From: Corticium candelabrum
Taxonomy: Eukaryota > Porifera > Homoscleromorpha > Homosclerophorida > Plakinidae
Direction of reading: 5' to 3'
NCBI RefSeq assembly: GCF_963422355.1
Contig: NC_085092.1
Location: 7,031,466 to 7,095,465, forward strand
DNA length: 64,000 nt
In this document: positions 36,292 through 63,951 of the stretch, in pieces
Layout of the letters: each line of letters starts with the position of its first letter
How positions within the stretch are numbered: position 1 is the first letter of the stretch
The notes under the pieces: generated by a model
Seen by the model: the letters and a program-made list of their open reading frames with translations, nothing else
Told to the model about the DNA's origin: nothing
The model's database searches: none
Translations under genes and position numbers: made by a program

Positions 36292-36465
36292 TGGCAAGCT
36301 CGTGTGTGTGCGTGCGTGCGTGCGTGCGTGCGTGTGTGTGTGTGTGTGTGTGTCTATGTGTGTGTACACTAGCCGCGTCCCCAGACTCTCTCGCGCTAGT
36401 CTTGTCCGGTGCCCGTATAACAATTCCAGGCGCGAGAGAGTCTGAGGACGAGGCTTGCCCACGAC
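36292..36465. repeat. (GT)n/(GTGC)n tract and adjacent foldback element
   Basis: 36300-36365 is gtgcgtgc then gtgtgt repeats. 36371-36454 is an inverted repeat: agccgcgtccccagactctc at the left against gagtctgaggacgaggct at the right, around a short loop, a MITE-like foldback. Confidence 0.7.
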
Positions 36466-36469
36466 CACG

Positions 36470-37576
36470 TTTCATGATAGGGACCTACCTTAAAAAATCG
36501 TTTCCGTGTCCGACTACAGATGAGTCTAAGAACGATTCGTGCAAGTGACCAATGGCGACGAAAAAGCTTCATGAACTTCCGTCGCCACATCCTTTTGTAT
36601 TGTAGCTAGGGATTGTGTGCTACGTGACAACCAAGAAACACCTTCAGGAGTTGAATGCCATCTACAGTCAACTATTCACACGTCCCATACAATCAATCCT
36701 TTACTACACTGTGCTGCATCTAACACTGTTGATAGTAAATGTTTGCTGATATCAATTTCTATGTCAGTAAATACCATACCACTGTCGTTACAACGGAACT
36801 GAGTGCATACCTAGACTGTACATTTCAATTGTCTTGATCACGATCGCAAAACGACGACTACCTATACCAGGCCTATATACGTAATCTAAACTACTAGGAA
36901 GTTTGCATGTTTACTTCCATGACAGCTAGGGCTTCAACAAATACGTATTGTATAGATAGGACTCGGCGTTTCAGTAGACGGTCTGAAAACTCCGTTGGAA
37001 GTGTTATTTACCAACGCGAGGCGCCTACGCTTTGTGAATCAAATATATCATATCATATCACTAATTAATTAGGGCGTCGCCCGTCTTCTTGTGTGAAGAG
37101 TCTACCTCCGGGGAGTTTCAACGCCAGCTCGAAGTTCTGACTATGGAGGAGTACACAGGGAGTTCAGGGAATTACGGGGGAGTTCCTGTGCCACCAAACA
37201 AATCAATTATTTGAACCCCCTCTGGTCCCAATCTCTCAGTTGCGCTGCCACGTGGAAGATCAACGCAAGATTTTACGCTTTCGTCTTGTTTTGAGTAGTT
37301 TGTTTGTTTGCTTGTTTGTCAGTATATCAAAGAATTGGGAGAATGACGGCGATGCTGACAACACCGCGTTGGCCGATGTGAGTGCGCTCTTTGGTACAGT
37401 TTCGCGCCAACCGTGACGTCGTTGTCTGACGTCTGGACAACGTTCACTGCTGTGGAGAGGAGTTTACACGGTTAGTGTGATTGTAATTGGACAAGTTAAT
37501 TAACTGACTTCTACTCGAGCCGAATGTTTTGTTAGAGTGTCAGTTTGAACTTCGTTTCCTGTTGCTTACCTCTACC
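36470..37576 (+). other. Intergenic region upstream of the CARD gene
   Basis: No coding stretch with recognised similarity. A promoter for the gene starting at 37577 is expected here, but no diagnostic element was identified. Confidence 0.4.
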
Positions 37577-53449
<15,873 letters not shown>

Positions 53450-54021
53450 GTAAACAATATTATGATGTTTGAAGTGTAGTTGTATGTGGGTGATAAGGTC
53501 AGCTAGTGTGGATGAGAAAAATGAAACCATAGTAGTTGATAAATTGGAACTATTGGGATCAACCGAGGAAAAGGATAGAATTTGATATGTAGTGTTTGTA
53601 GCTGTGAAGCAACGCTACTTTTGGTGACATTTGTTACTCTAGCTTCTATCTCTAGAAGTTACTGCTGAAATAGTTATCTCTTTATCCAACTCAAACTGAC
53701 CTGTGGGAAGGTCAAGGGTGCCACATTAAATGACTAAATTGTCTGTGTGGTTTGAGATTGGTTTATGTTTATGAAATCCAGAAAACCATTTGGTCACTGG
53801 AGACTTCATAGCAGCCACATTACTTGGTGATACACACTCTGACAGACTACAGTGTAACCTAATTCTCTGGCTACATTTGTATCTTGTATGTCATGCCAAA
53901 GGAATATTTGGGTATGCAAGCAAATTGTCCAATGTAGGTTGCATGTTGGCAACTGTCATCATTTGCTTGATGGTTGCTTCAAATGAGAGCAGCTTACGAT
54001 TTGTAAAAAAAAAGCTTGAGA
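53450..54021 (+). other. Sequence after the last confirmed CARD-gene exon
   Basis: A good donor (GTAAAC) follows 53449. No further exon recognised up to the TIR element at 54022. Confidence 0.45.
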
Positions 54022-55483
54022 ATCTCTATAGAAAATTTTTGTGCGACTCGCATGCGACTCATACGAAACGCATGCGATGAGGGTCGACTTGCACATGCGT
54101 AGCTCATTTACATAGTTGGGACCTCATTCGCATACGGAACGTACGGATATTCGCATGCGGAACACATGACAATCGCATGCGGAACGCACGAGAATCGCAT
54201 GCGCCTAGAGACGTGATTGAGAACCATTTGACTGCGATTTCTTTGATTTCTGATAATATTTCTAACCAATTATTTGACATTCGCACTCTACCTTAGCAAA
54301 ACGCAGTCTAGAAATCTTTTCCACAAGAACTTGCTTTCTTTTACGTTGTGGTTGTCAGTCTGCATTTTCACTTGGGTTCTGATGACTCTTGCCCAGGTTG
54401 TGAATCACTGTCATGAGCGACCTCAGCAGTAGGCCTATATTCGCGGAGATTTCATCGTTGTCTACTAAAGCAGTTGCAGTAACACAGACAAGAAGGACAA
54501 GACTCTTTCTTGTCTGGCCGGGTACCTGTAGGTTTTTTCGAATCTTCTCCAAAAGCCTCAGTCCCAGCTCCATCTGATTTCTAGCGTGAAGAATCTATCG
54601 AATTTTCTGTTTTGAGGTGGGTTAGGTGACCATGCAGTGTGGTAACAGCTACTGGAGCTGGAGTGACAAACTACCTTTTTTTGTAGGGACACGTCTTTGA
54701 CTGTCAGCTGGACTGTGAAGCCATAGTTCTTCCGCACCTGGCGACGCTACACCGCCAAAACAGCTAGACCGTTGAACTGCCGGTTGAGTCCTTGAGTGCC
54801 TGCATTGGTGAACAGTGCTTGATGGTGGTTGGCTACAGCGAAGGTTCCCGTTTAACTCCGCCTTTCGAGCTTGACGCCGATTGGTTCATTTCTCAATCCA
54901 GTTGCGGATGTTGCAGACCGGTCACATCTTGTGAGCCTCTGGGTGGTAGCTGATTAGTCTTTAAACGTGCTAATTGCTAGTCTACAGTCGATAAAGACCG
55001 CTCTTGGTGGAGCCTGCGGTTCTGCCATGTTTTCTTTGAACTTCATCTTATCCGTGTGTACATACCTGCAGTACACTATGAATAGTTGGGAATTCGAACC
55101 CAGTCTGAGCTGCAAGTGTCTAGTAACGATGTTACTTCATAGGTCTTCGTACTAGAGGTCTATTCGAAGCGGTGTACGTAGATCTAGGAAGTGTTGCAAC
55201 ACTTGCAGAACTCGTGCCAGCGGATCACTTCTCTACATGCGGAACTCGTGATTTCGCATTGCGAGCTAGAGCCTCCGCATGCGAAATTGCAATTCGCATG
55301 CAAAACCTTCTAGAGTGTTGCAGAATTCATTCGAACGCATCACCTTCGCATGCGGGACTCGTGCATAACGCATTGCGAGCTAGTCTCCGCATGCGAAATC
55401 GGCCAATTCGCATGCGTAAACGACATTCGCAAGAGACTTGCATGCGAATTTCATGCGATCGCATGAAGATTTTCTGTAGGGAT
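54022..55483. mobile_element. TIR element with CGCATGCG-rich subterminal arrays
   Basis: Ends ATCTCTATAGAAAAT at the left and ATTTTCTGTAGGGAT at the right are inverted (13 of 15 match). Inside both ends (54040-54205 and 55215-55470) lie many copies of GCATGCG-type palindromes (tcgcatgcggaac, ctccgcatgcgaaat). The middle has no recognised domain. No target-site duplication could be assigned, and superfamily is unknown. Length about 1.46 kb. Confidence 0.65.
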
Positions 55484-55787
55484 ATGTTGTTAGGATCAAT
55501 TCAGTGTCATCTTTGCCTAACCATAGGGTTTGCTAGCGAGTGTGGAGGGGATAAGTGGCTTTGATTCAGACAGATCAGAAAGAAGATATAGAAAAGTGAC
55601 TTGACTTTTAACCGACAGTTGTAGTGGCATGGTGTGTGCATTGTCTCAGCTGTGTCAGTGTGGCTACTTCTATGTGTTTGAAGTTACATGGTAACAGTCT
55701 GACAATTACCTGGTAACAGTCTGACAATTACCTTAGTTTCAACTATGAGCCATAAGAAATAGAACTTTGTAAAGTGGTGTGACTACT

Positions 55788-56320
55788 GGGCGTGTCTCCA
55801 CTAGGGCTTAAACATGTTTAAAAAACCTGTTTAAGTCTGAACATGTTTAAGAATAATCTCGGCTTCACTAGTGTTAAACTTGTTTAACTGTAAACCTAAA
55901 CAGCTTTTGCTAAACATGTTTCAGAGGTAGTTTGACGAAAGTGGTTTAGGCTTAACGGTCACGTGATGGATGTTAGTTCCACGACGATGGATGCTAGTTC
56001 TTTCGCGCTGTTCTTTCTTTCTTTGGAGACTATTGGAAGAAGACAGAGTTAAGCAATGTCAGAGACGGCGTAGACTGATGCAAAGTGTTCAGAGAGAGCG
56101 ACTTATATTCACTACCTTTGGCGAAGACAGACTCTTGTGTCTCTGATTGTTCTCGAGACGACCAGATGATGATCTCCAACTGTCTGATGCACAAGAAACG
56201 AATTTGCATGGTACAACGAAGTCCCAGATAATTGTTTTAATAGCCTGGATATAATGGACAAGTGGAGACGCTGTTTAGCTAAACATGTTTAAAGAGCAAC
56301 AAGTGCATGGAGACACAGCC
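55788..56320. mobile_element. TIR element (MITE) with AAACATGTTTAA repeats
   Basis: Ends gggcgtgtctcca and tggagacacagcc are inverted. Subterminal copies of TTAAACATGTTTAA occur at both sides (about 55808-55850 and 56279-56292), and TACT flanks both ends at 55783-55786 and about 56322-56325. No ORF. About 533 bp. Confidence 0.65.
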
Positions 56321-56904
56321 ATACTGAATAGCATTCTCAAAGGTGTTAAATCACTTCCAGTCTGCATGATTATGTAATTGGATGTGTAGGTGCATGACTA
56401 TGTCTGGTCTTGCTCAGGAGTATGCATGCCATGTCCATGGTGTGGTCCAATCTTGTACTTTGTGATTGGTTGTACATTGCAACCACAGGCATGGAGAAAG
56501 TGGTAATCACAGAGTTTTTACCTGAACAGTCTACTAATAATTCATGTTTGCAATTACCAGGTCTTGTAGAAATATACGTCAGAAACTAACCTATTTGCTA
56601 ACAGTGTGAAAATAGCCTTCAGACATTGGACAATGTCCTACCAAATGTATTGTTTGTCTGATCAAATACTACACCAGTGTTGGACATCTTTACAGCAGGG
56701 TAGACGCTAGTCTTGCGGGGCGGATAGTATCCGCGTACGCCAAATGTCTGGCCACACAAGACAAAAAAAGTAGACGCAGTACAGTACTTTGGTAAAAACT
56801 CCAATGTAGAAAGAACACTGGAATGCAATTACAGCATTGAGGTAATTGGCGGCAGCCCCTCTGGTGACTATTTAGCACAAAATCGTACCATATACATTTG
56901 TTTG

Positions 56905-57130
56905 TTTATTTGTTTGTTTGTTTGTGGACAGGGTTACTCAAAATGTGTGGATGGATTTTGATAAAATTTGACAGGTTGATAGAGCTTTGATTGGGGCAAG
57001 CCTTGGCGAGACCCTTTCTATTTGTACTGTACTGTGTTGGAATGTGTGTGATGGTACAGTATACGTACGTACATACGGCCGACCGACCGGAAATAGCGTT
57101 GATTTTGAGACATTATTTGGCTTGATGACT
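56905..57130 (+). repeat. Putative dispersed repeat starting after (TTTG)n
   Basis: tttgtttgtttgtttg followed by acagggttactcaaaatg, then tggatggattttgataaaat and ttgacaggttgatagag. Wording of this type (a stretch of wobbling AT-rich phrases after a simple repeat) suggests a dispersed repeat. There is no second copy in the window, so this is a weak call. Confidence 0.3.
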
Positions 57131-58140
57131 GCAGCCAAAATACAACTAAATGTGAGAACACTTCACTTTTACAAAGAAATTTACGTTAGCGCTATAGCTG
57201 TCTGCGATGTCCAAATGAGTGCGCCCATGTTCCGCTATGAATGAACTACTCGTAGCTTGATTTGAAGCGGCCAAGTTTACAGGTAAATTTCTTTGCTAGA
57301 GTATCTACGAATTTGTATCAGCATACACACCACAATGCCATTTGCATTCTGGAGGTGCATGTACGAATTGGTTTGTGTCTACTTCAGATTTCTACATACA
57401 TTGTTGTTAGCTGACACATCAAGAGAGGAAGATATTCACAACTGATTGCTGCGCGCCACGGGACTACTACGAGAATGCAAACAGGCTGCATGGAACTCCA
57501 AACTACAGAGAAACTTACGTTAGCGCTCTACCTAGACGTGCATGTTCTCCTCGATGACAAATCACTGTGTCTCGAGTCTGTTCAAGATGAATACGCATTA
57601 TGGCTGCACATCTGTACAGAATCAATCTATAACCTATCAACCGTTGCTGCTTCCCCAATCTTGATTTGTTACGTGTTTGTTGCTCTTGTGGTTTGCTTAT
57701 GCCCGACGCTGGAATTTCTACCGTAGGTTCCACGTTGTGGGGCAGCCATGATTGCTGCAGGGATGTCAACTTTGTTTCAAGTGACACCTGATACTAGTAC
57801 ATCTGATGATTACAAAACTGATGTTGTTTGTCAAGCATTGAAATTAGCTGCGATCCTTGTCTGTGATGTCACCAATGAAACGATTTTGTTCTGGCATTGA
57901 TGAACGAGATCATTGCGCTACCAGTACCAGTCACTCCTATAGTACACAGTCCACATTCTGTTTGCCCTCTATTAGCCATAGTTTAGTCATCAGAGCTAAG
58001 TCATGCACGCCTCCACGGTATATGGGGTTTTGCTTGGTTTCAATCTTGCCGCTGTCCTCCTCATGGAGGAAAAAGAAGAGACTGATTGTTAGGTCAATCT
58101 TGCTGACTTGCCTGGAAAGATAGCAGGAAGGGGATCTTAT
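57131..58140 (+). other. Intergenic or intronic sequence, nothing recognised
   Basis: Short open frames only, none with recognisable motifs. Confidence 0.4.
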
Positions 58141-58880
58141 TGAACTGTGGGAAGAAGCAAGAGTAGTATGAGCTCGCTTTCAAAAATCAAAACCTACATT
58201 TGTTGCTCAACAGAACTCTAGAAGGGCTGCAATATCTGCTGGAGAAGGTAGTTTTTGTGATACGATGCGTTTGTTAGGTTCATTGGGATGTACTACCATC
58301 GATGATCAAGCTGCAGTTGAGAAAATAATGAAACAGCACTCAGAGAATGACCTTTCTGACTGGAATTCAGTTATTCCACCACCTCTTACCGTCTCTTCAG
58401 CTTCAGTACTAGAAGTCTTACAAAATTTCCCATGAGGGACAAGTCCAGGAGGGTCCAAACTTTATTGTCAACATTTGTTAGATGCAGTTGATGTGTACAA
58501 CCCCTTCTGCTGCTGATTGCCTAGAAACCTCACTCTTCTCATATGCTTCTTGCTTGCTGGACGGCCTGACACTCACATTGCTCCATGGCTCACTGAAGCT
58601 CCACTCACTGCCTTATATAAGAGACAAGGCAGAGTGAGGTCAATTGCCATGGGTACTCCGTTGTATCAGCAGCCGTCGTTGTTGTTCTGCTGTGAAACCA
58701 CGGCTGCCCAATTTTTTTATACCCGGTGGTCAAGTGAGTGTGGAAATAAAAGGAGGTTTAGAAGTAGTAGTTTATCCTCTACGTGGATTTAATGAGTCTC
58801 ATACGAACAACGACCTTTGTTGTGTTAAGATTGATTTCTCCAATGCGTTCAATGAGTGTCAACGGTGTTCTGCCTTCCTT
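58141..58880 (+). pseudogene. Non-LTR-type reverse transcriptase remnant
   Basis: Across frames: APWLTEAPLTALYKRQGRVR then IAMGTPLYQ, FFIPGGQVSVEIKGGLEVVV, YPLRGFNESHTNN and VKIDFSNAFNECQR. The order (A.l.al.K..g.vRPIa.g..., GG.e..vh..r, (L/V)..D..NAFN...R) fits the finger and palm A motif of LINE-like RTs. The catalytic (F/Y)xDD region is absent because paralogous ROCO sequence begins at about 58888. At least two frameshifts. Confidence 0.65.
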
Positions 58881-60210
58881 TATCTCACACTATAGATAAT
58901 TTGAACTCAGGACATGCACATGCGTAATATCTGCGAAACTCTTGCACAAAGCGGGCTTGTCCACGTTATTTCTCAATTCTGATGTAGCTTTCTTGCATAA
59001 CTTGAAGATAACTATTGAGGTGGACGCGATTACCACGGTATCGTGCTTTCACTGAGCCATTGCTATCATGTTTTGTTCCGTTAGTTTGCCGTAGCTAGAG
59101 ATTGATCTCGTAGGTCTCCTGTAGCTGCATGGGAAATAACTGTGTAGCGACATTTAGCAACAAGATCCAAAACAAAGCAGCTTTAACGTTTCCTACGAAT
59201 CTTTCTTGCTAGACAACATCAATTGTTCATCATCAGTCTTACGGCTAAAACATATTGCTCTCTTGAAGATTGTGTATGACATATGTTGGTCGTGCGCAGC
59301 GGTATTCCACGGGACCTTTGCTTGGCTTTTTGAAGAATGAGGAATTCGATTCTTTTGTAAAAATCAACAGACGCGTACAACTAATACCCAAAGTTTACTC
59401 CACGCTTCTCAGTTCCACAACGGTTTGATTTATTGCTATGGATATGACATTTCAGCCTTCCTTTCATCATGTGTGGGATGGTTATGTCACCTATTGTTGG
59501 TGTCCTAAAGGACTGCTGATTGACTCAACAAATTCCCAAGAGTGATTCACGCTGACAAGCTAGTGTTACGTCACCTATTTTCCTTGTCCCGAAACGACAA
59601 CTGATTGGCTCCGAGCGTGACACACCCTTACAAACATGCAGGTGTGCAAACATAGATAACGACTTACGGATAGACAGATCGGAAGTCGATTTAGCCCGTT
59701 TAGAGTACGCTTTTCTTGAAGCAGTCCACCACTTGTAGTGTCCTTCTTTTACGCTCATAGCTAATTATAATCTACTGTAACGGTATTTGCATTGCATGGG
59801 CACCTGTGTTTGTTTGTTTGTTTGTTTGTTTGTTTGTTTGTTTGTTTGTTGATGCTGAACAGGAGGGTGGGATGAAGTTCTATGGCAAATGTGCTTACTG
59901 TATTGAAAGCAAGTTTGACAAAAATTGGTTTAGTGATGACTTGATTGTACTAGATTTACTGTAGATGAATACTAAATTACACATAGAAAATGTCGTATGT
60001 GGCTACTAATTTGAGTGTTTGCTTGTGTAACAGTTAAAGGATTAGAGTATTGAGGTTAGATTGTGGAATTGTGTTTGGTTAAGGACAGAGGTGAGTTAGA
60101 TGTGAGGTTGATGTGCTATTTCTATAGTCAGTTGGTGTTGATACTTGTAGATGCATGTATTCATAATGTACTCACTGATAATAACATGTGATGTCTCTTA
60201 TCAATGGTAG

Positions 60211-62678
60211 GATGGATGGACAGCTCTGCATTTTGCTTGTTGGAATGGTAATTTGTCTATTGTGGAGATATTAGTGTCAGCAGGATGTGACAAAGGAGCA
60301 AGGACTAATGTGAGTGTGTTTGTATGCAATAGTATTTGTGTGTATTTTGCGAATTGAGAAATGACGTGAATGATTGTCACAACTCTTTACCTAAAAGTTT
60401 AGCATGCAGTCATTACACTTAATTTTGCTACCAGTCATCTAATTTCCACACGAGTTTTTCCAAGCCGAGTCGAGCCATCCCCTTGTTCACACAGCATTCA
60501 GAAAAAGCAAGCCATGCAGCTCACTTAGTGGGTGTGTTTCTTGCTAAGCTACAGACGATCACATGTGTGTTTGAAACACTTGCACTACCTTTCCTAGATC
60601 ATGGATCGGCTGCAATCTGCCTGCAATTTTGTCAATAGCATTACAACAGTCAAGTGCTGAAATACGTTGAGAAAATTGGTTGTATTGCTAAAGTATGACA
60701 AGGGGAGAGGGTCTGGTTATGTGAGACTACAGTTCAGCTTGGTTACTGTTTACACGGTGAAGGGGAGCCAAGGTGAGCCAACTGTGCTGGCATTGCTGTT
60801 TGAGGTAGGCCATTCCAACACGGCTTAGATCGGCTCATGTTCACACTACCTTTCAGAGCTAGCCAACCCATGCTGACTTGTATTTGCCCAGTGGCAGGTG
60901 CTCGTGTGAATGGGCTATAAGAACTAGTGTGTTTATGTGATGAACCTGTTGTGCATGCTGATTCAAGTAGACTTTCTTCAAGTAATATCTGTGTACTTTA
61001 ATGTACATGTCAGTATCATCAGTAACCTTAATTAACTGAAACCACGCTCAAACACTAATAATTATTAGATGCATGAGCAAACACTTTAATTTGGGTTCTT
61101 GTTGTCAAGAAAGATTAAGTGATGACAAAGTTGCAATGGCAATGTGACAGAATTTACATGCACGTGTGTTGTGAGCAGCTTACTTACTACAGTCCACTTC
61201 AAAACTATTGACACATTCCGGTTTACTTGTACTATTTTTAGAGTCTTTTTGTTTTGTATTTAATAAGAAACTCGTGCCAAATTTTTCTCAAACAGCTGAA
61301 AAGCAGTCACAAAAGCTATTCCATAGTCTGCGCATCCGCTAGAGACTTTTCCATCACTAAAATGAGTCGTGAAAGACAACGTTGCGATATTCTGCTATTA
61401 CAACGCTCTGGTACCAAGAAGCCATCCAAGATCTGTCAAATTCTAACTGTTTCTCGCTCTACTGTGTACCGAACCCTCAAGAGATTGAACAATGGAGAAA
61501 GAATCGAACGCAGAGCTTCCGGTGGAAGACCAAGAAAACTAGCAGAAAACCAGCGAACAGCACTAAAAAACATGGCACAACATGGAACAATAAGTCATCA
61601 AACAAACTTGCCCATCAGCTGGCAGCGCAGGAAGGAGTTGCCGTCAGTTCTTCCACCATCAGAAGAACTTCATGATGCAGGCTATTGGTACACTTTACCT
61701 AGGAAAATTCTGCTGCTAACTGAAGCTAAAAAAGAGACGTCTAGACTGGTGTTCTGACCATGCAGCTGATGACTGGAGCAAAAGCAATCTTCACAAATGA
61801 GACCACTTTTCAGCTGTACCGCAATACTGTCCATGTCTGGGTTTCAGCAGCTGTTGAACCAGTCAATCTGCTTCCTCGTCATGGCCCCAAAATCCACGCA
61901 AGGGGTGGGATAAGCTCGCACGGAACAACTGTTTTGAAAACGTTCAATACAACATGACAGCCGCCATTTCTATCGACATTCTGGAAGAGTGTCTTCTTGA
62001 ATCGGCTGATACATTTTACCCAGACGGATGGTGTCTTCAGCTTGACAATGCTCCTACGCATACAGCTCGTCAAGCTCAGCAGTGGCTGCAAGACAACGGC
62101 GTCACGGTTCTCGATTGGCCCGCTAACTCACCAGATCTCGCACCAATAGAAAACCTCTGGGTGTTCATTAAGCAGTGTGTTGAGATTTGTAGGTCTCAAA
62201 ACGTCTACAAACTTGAAGACGCAATCCAGGTGGAGTGGCAGTTGCTCACGCCTTGTGATCTGTCGCCATACATCGAACGCATGTCTAGCCGAATGCGTCT
62301 TTGTGTAGATAGCGGGGGAATACTATCAAAAAATGAAAGGATAACACAAGCTACAGATGTGCACTTGTGTGTTCAAAAGTCTAGCGAACCTACGAGCATA
62401 CACAATAGTTCTCTTCTATCTAGAAACATGCTAGCGCGAAAATGGTGCGCTTCTGCTCACGCTACCCGTGGCCATGCCTCCAAGTGTAAATGTGTCAATA
62501 GTTTTGACGCCGACTGTATAATGTCTTGTTGTTTATTGTTTTTGTATCTCATTTCAACTGCTTGTTTTAGTATGGATCAACACCTTTACATCTTTCCTGC
62601 TCATCAGTACCCTGTCGTCATCTGCTAATTGTCAAGTTGTTGATATCATCAGGAGCTGATGTGTCAGCAGTGAACAAG
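60211..62678 (+). CDS. Two ankyrin exons of the third paralogue (possible continuation of the CARD gene)
   Basis: 60211-60309 (33 codons: DGWTALHFACWNGNLSIVEI...) and 62571-62678 (36 codons: [10 protein letters not shown]... [19 protein letters not shown]). Both are open, phase 0, with intact acceptor and donor sites (GTGAGT, GTAAGT). They could splice after the phase-0 exon 53351-53449, extending the CARD-ankyrin protein with repeats borrowed from the ROCO gene, or be a relic. No start or stop exon was found for them. Ankyrin call strong, gene membership unknown. Confidence 0.6.
60436..60919. mobile_element. Decayed Harbinger-like MITE, copy 3
   Basis: Right end CTCGTGTGAATGGGCTATA differs from the Harbinger-type TIR GCTCGTGTGAATGGGGTA by only a few bases. 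The left end keeps ccacacgag. Paralogue of 5521-5960. Confidence 0.45.
61190..62516 (+). mobile_element. Tc1/mariner element with TA target and empty paralogous sites
   Basis: TIR phrases TCAAAACTATTGACACA at the left and the complement TGTGTCAATAGTTTTGA at the right, ends CAGTC...GACTG, flanked by TA (61188-61189 and 62517-62518). The two paralogous introns (near 7541-7560 and 21239-21260) read gcttacttactataatctc without the insert, which proves the boundaries. Length 1327 bp. Confidence 0.95.
61362..62330 (+). pseudogene. Tc1-type DD34E transposase, broken
   Basis: Start MSRERQRCDILLLQRSGTKK, helix-turn-helix ICQILTVSRSTVYRTLKRL and GRPRK box intact. A frameshifted middle follows (about 61560-61750), then FTNETTFQL, where the first catalytic Asp is Asn. 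The last part is in another frame with LQLDNAPTHTARQAQQWL and NSPDLAPIENLW; 34 residues separate that Asp and Glu. Changes in frame and the D-to-N substitution make it inactive. Family certain. Confidence 0.9.
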
Positions 62679-62679
62679 G

Positions 62680-63390
62680 TAAGTGTACATTTGTTGTGTT
62701 TGTTTACAGTATATCTTGCTAATGTGGATTATGTAGCTCACATTTGGTGAAGCTTAATAAACGGTGACAGCAGTGATTGTGAACTCTGCCTAATAATTAA
62801 AGATATTCTTAAATGTTTTTAAGACGAACAAACAGATAAATAACAAAGAAGCATTAAAGTGCTAAACCCTCAACTGCTAGCTTAGGTTACAAGGATGCAT
62901 ATATGGTAAGTCATGAGATACAAGGTCACGTGGACATGCATCATTAGACACCATGCACATGCCAAGACATGTTGAGGCAGCTGGCTGGGAAAGGACAGGC
63001 AGTCTTGTGCTAAGTAGCTTCCCTTGCATTCAAATCTAGGAGAAACACAGTAGAGTAGACATACTGTTATGAAAGAACAGAGAGTAGACTGACAGGTGCA
63101 TGTGCACATAGTCATACCGTAACAGTTGACTTTGTCTGTACTGCTTACATTGAATTTGTCTATCGATTCGTTCACGTCCGGCTGGTCATCGAGATAGCCC
63201 CGTGTTTCTTTAACTTTAGTGCATACGCACCTCGGCTTAACAATGAACTTGCTTGGAGTAGGTGTAAGCATGTAAGGTTGCACAGTTGCTGGGCGGAGCT
63301 TCGGCAACTGACGCTAACGCCGCCCGATAATGCGATAGTCCCATAACTACTGCGGCAAAGCAAGTTCCATCTGGGTTACGTTTCTGTGCT
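62680..63390 (+). other. Sequence after the third ankyrin paralogue
   Basis: Up to about 62850 it still follows the ROCO paralogues (21419-21580). After that nothing is recognised until the gag ORF at 63391. Confidence 0.45.
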
Positions 63391-63951
63391 TTGTTCCTAC
63401 ACAGCTATGTTTCGTCATGGTCAATCGCATTCGCTGCATATGCTGCTCAGTTGGTGTCAGCTCACCCGTCAAGAGGTGCTGTGCTGTTTCAGTACATGGG
63501 CCTGATAGCGGGCGCGAACAAGGATTTTAAACCATCTGCATGGCTGAAGTATAATCTCGCTTTCCGCCGCCGTGCTGCTGCTGACCATTACCTGCAATGG
63601 GACCTTGCTGACCTTCACCTTTGGTCCTTCTGTTGTAGATCATCGGGACATGTAGCTACGCAGTGTAATTTTCGTTGCTTTACAGACACCACAGCAAACG
63701 CATTGCAGTCCACGACCTTGGCTGCAAGAAAAATCACATTCACTAAAGCAGACAATTCTAGGGAACCCTGGCACCGGTTCAACAAAGATGTGTGCAACAA
63801 GTCGGCAGAGTCATGCAAGTACAAGCACTGCTGCTCGAACAACAACTGCAGGGACCACATCATTGTACTGCTTGTTCTCTCTATCGCTCCAATTAATGAA
63901 CACTATCCGTCACCTCCAATTAGTACTCACCATTTGGCAACTTTTCTTTGA
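63391..63951 (+). CDS. DIRS-like gag ORF, at right edge
   Basis: 186 residues, uninterrupted. AAYAAQLVSAHPSRGAVLFQ, KPSAWLKYNLAFRRRAA, a zinc knuckle CCRSSGHVATQC, then PWHRFNKDVCNKSAESCKYK with H and C residues (KHCCSNNNCRDHH-type cluster). The same blocks appear in the decayed minus-strand element at 26333-27056. It is a nucleic-acid-binding Gag of a DIRS-type element. RT and recombinase, if present, lie beyond the window. The true start is uncertain. Confidence 0.65.
   Translation: MFLHSYVSSWSIAFAAYAAQLVSAHPSRGAVLFQYMGLIAGANKDFKPSAWLKYNLAFRRRAAADHYLQWDLADLHLWSFCCRSSGHVATQCNFRCFTDTTANALQSTTLAARKITFTKADNSREPWHRFNKDVCNKSAESCKYKHCCSNNNCRDHIIVLLVLSIAPINEHYPSPPISTHHLATFL

Larger units (their letters stand above)
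58888..62760 (+). repeat. Third paralogous copy of the ROCO ankyrin-intron region
   Basis: 58888-60309 follows 17665-19061 (about 90% by eye), 60310-61061 follows 19062-19763, then jumps to the equivalent of 21122-21480. It lacks the Helitron-like element and has gained a Tc1 element at 61190-62516. It contains ankyrin exons at 60211-60309 and 62571-62678. More diverged than copies 1 and 2, so an older duplication. Confidence 0.85.

Noticed and set aside
57475..57726. 83-codon ORF with hydrophobic C-terminus
   Set aside because: No family resemblance, no splice context and no paralogous conservation; length is expected by chance.
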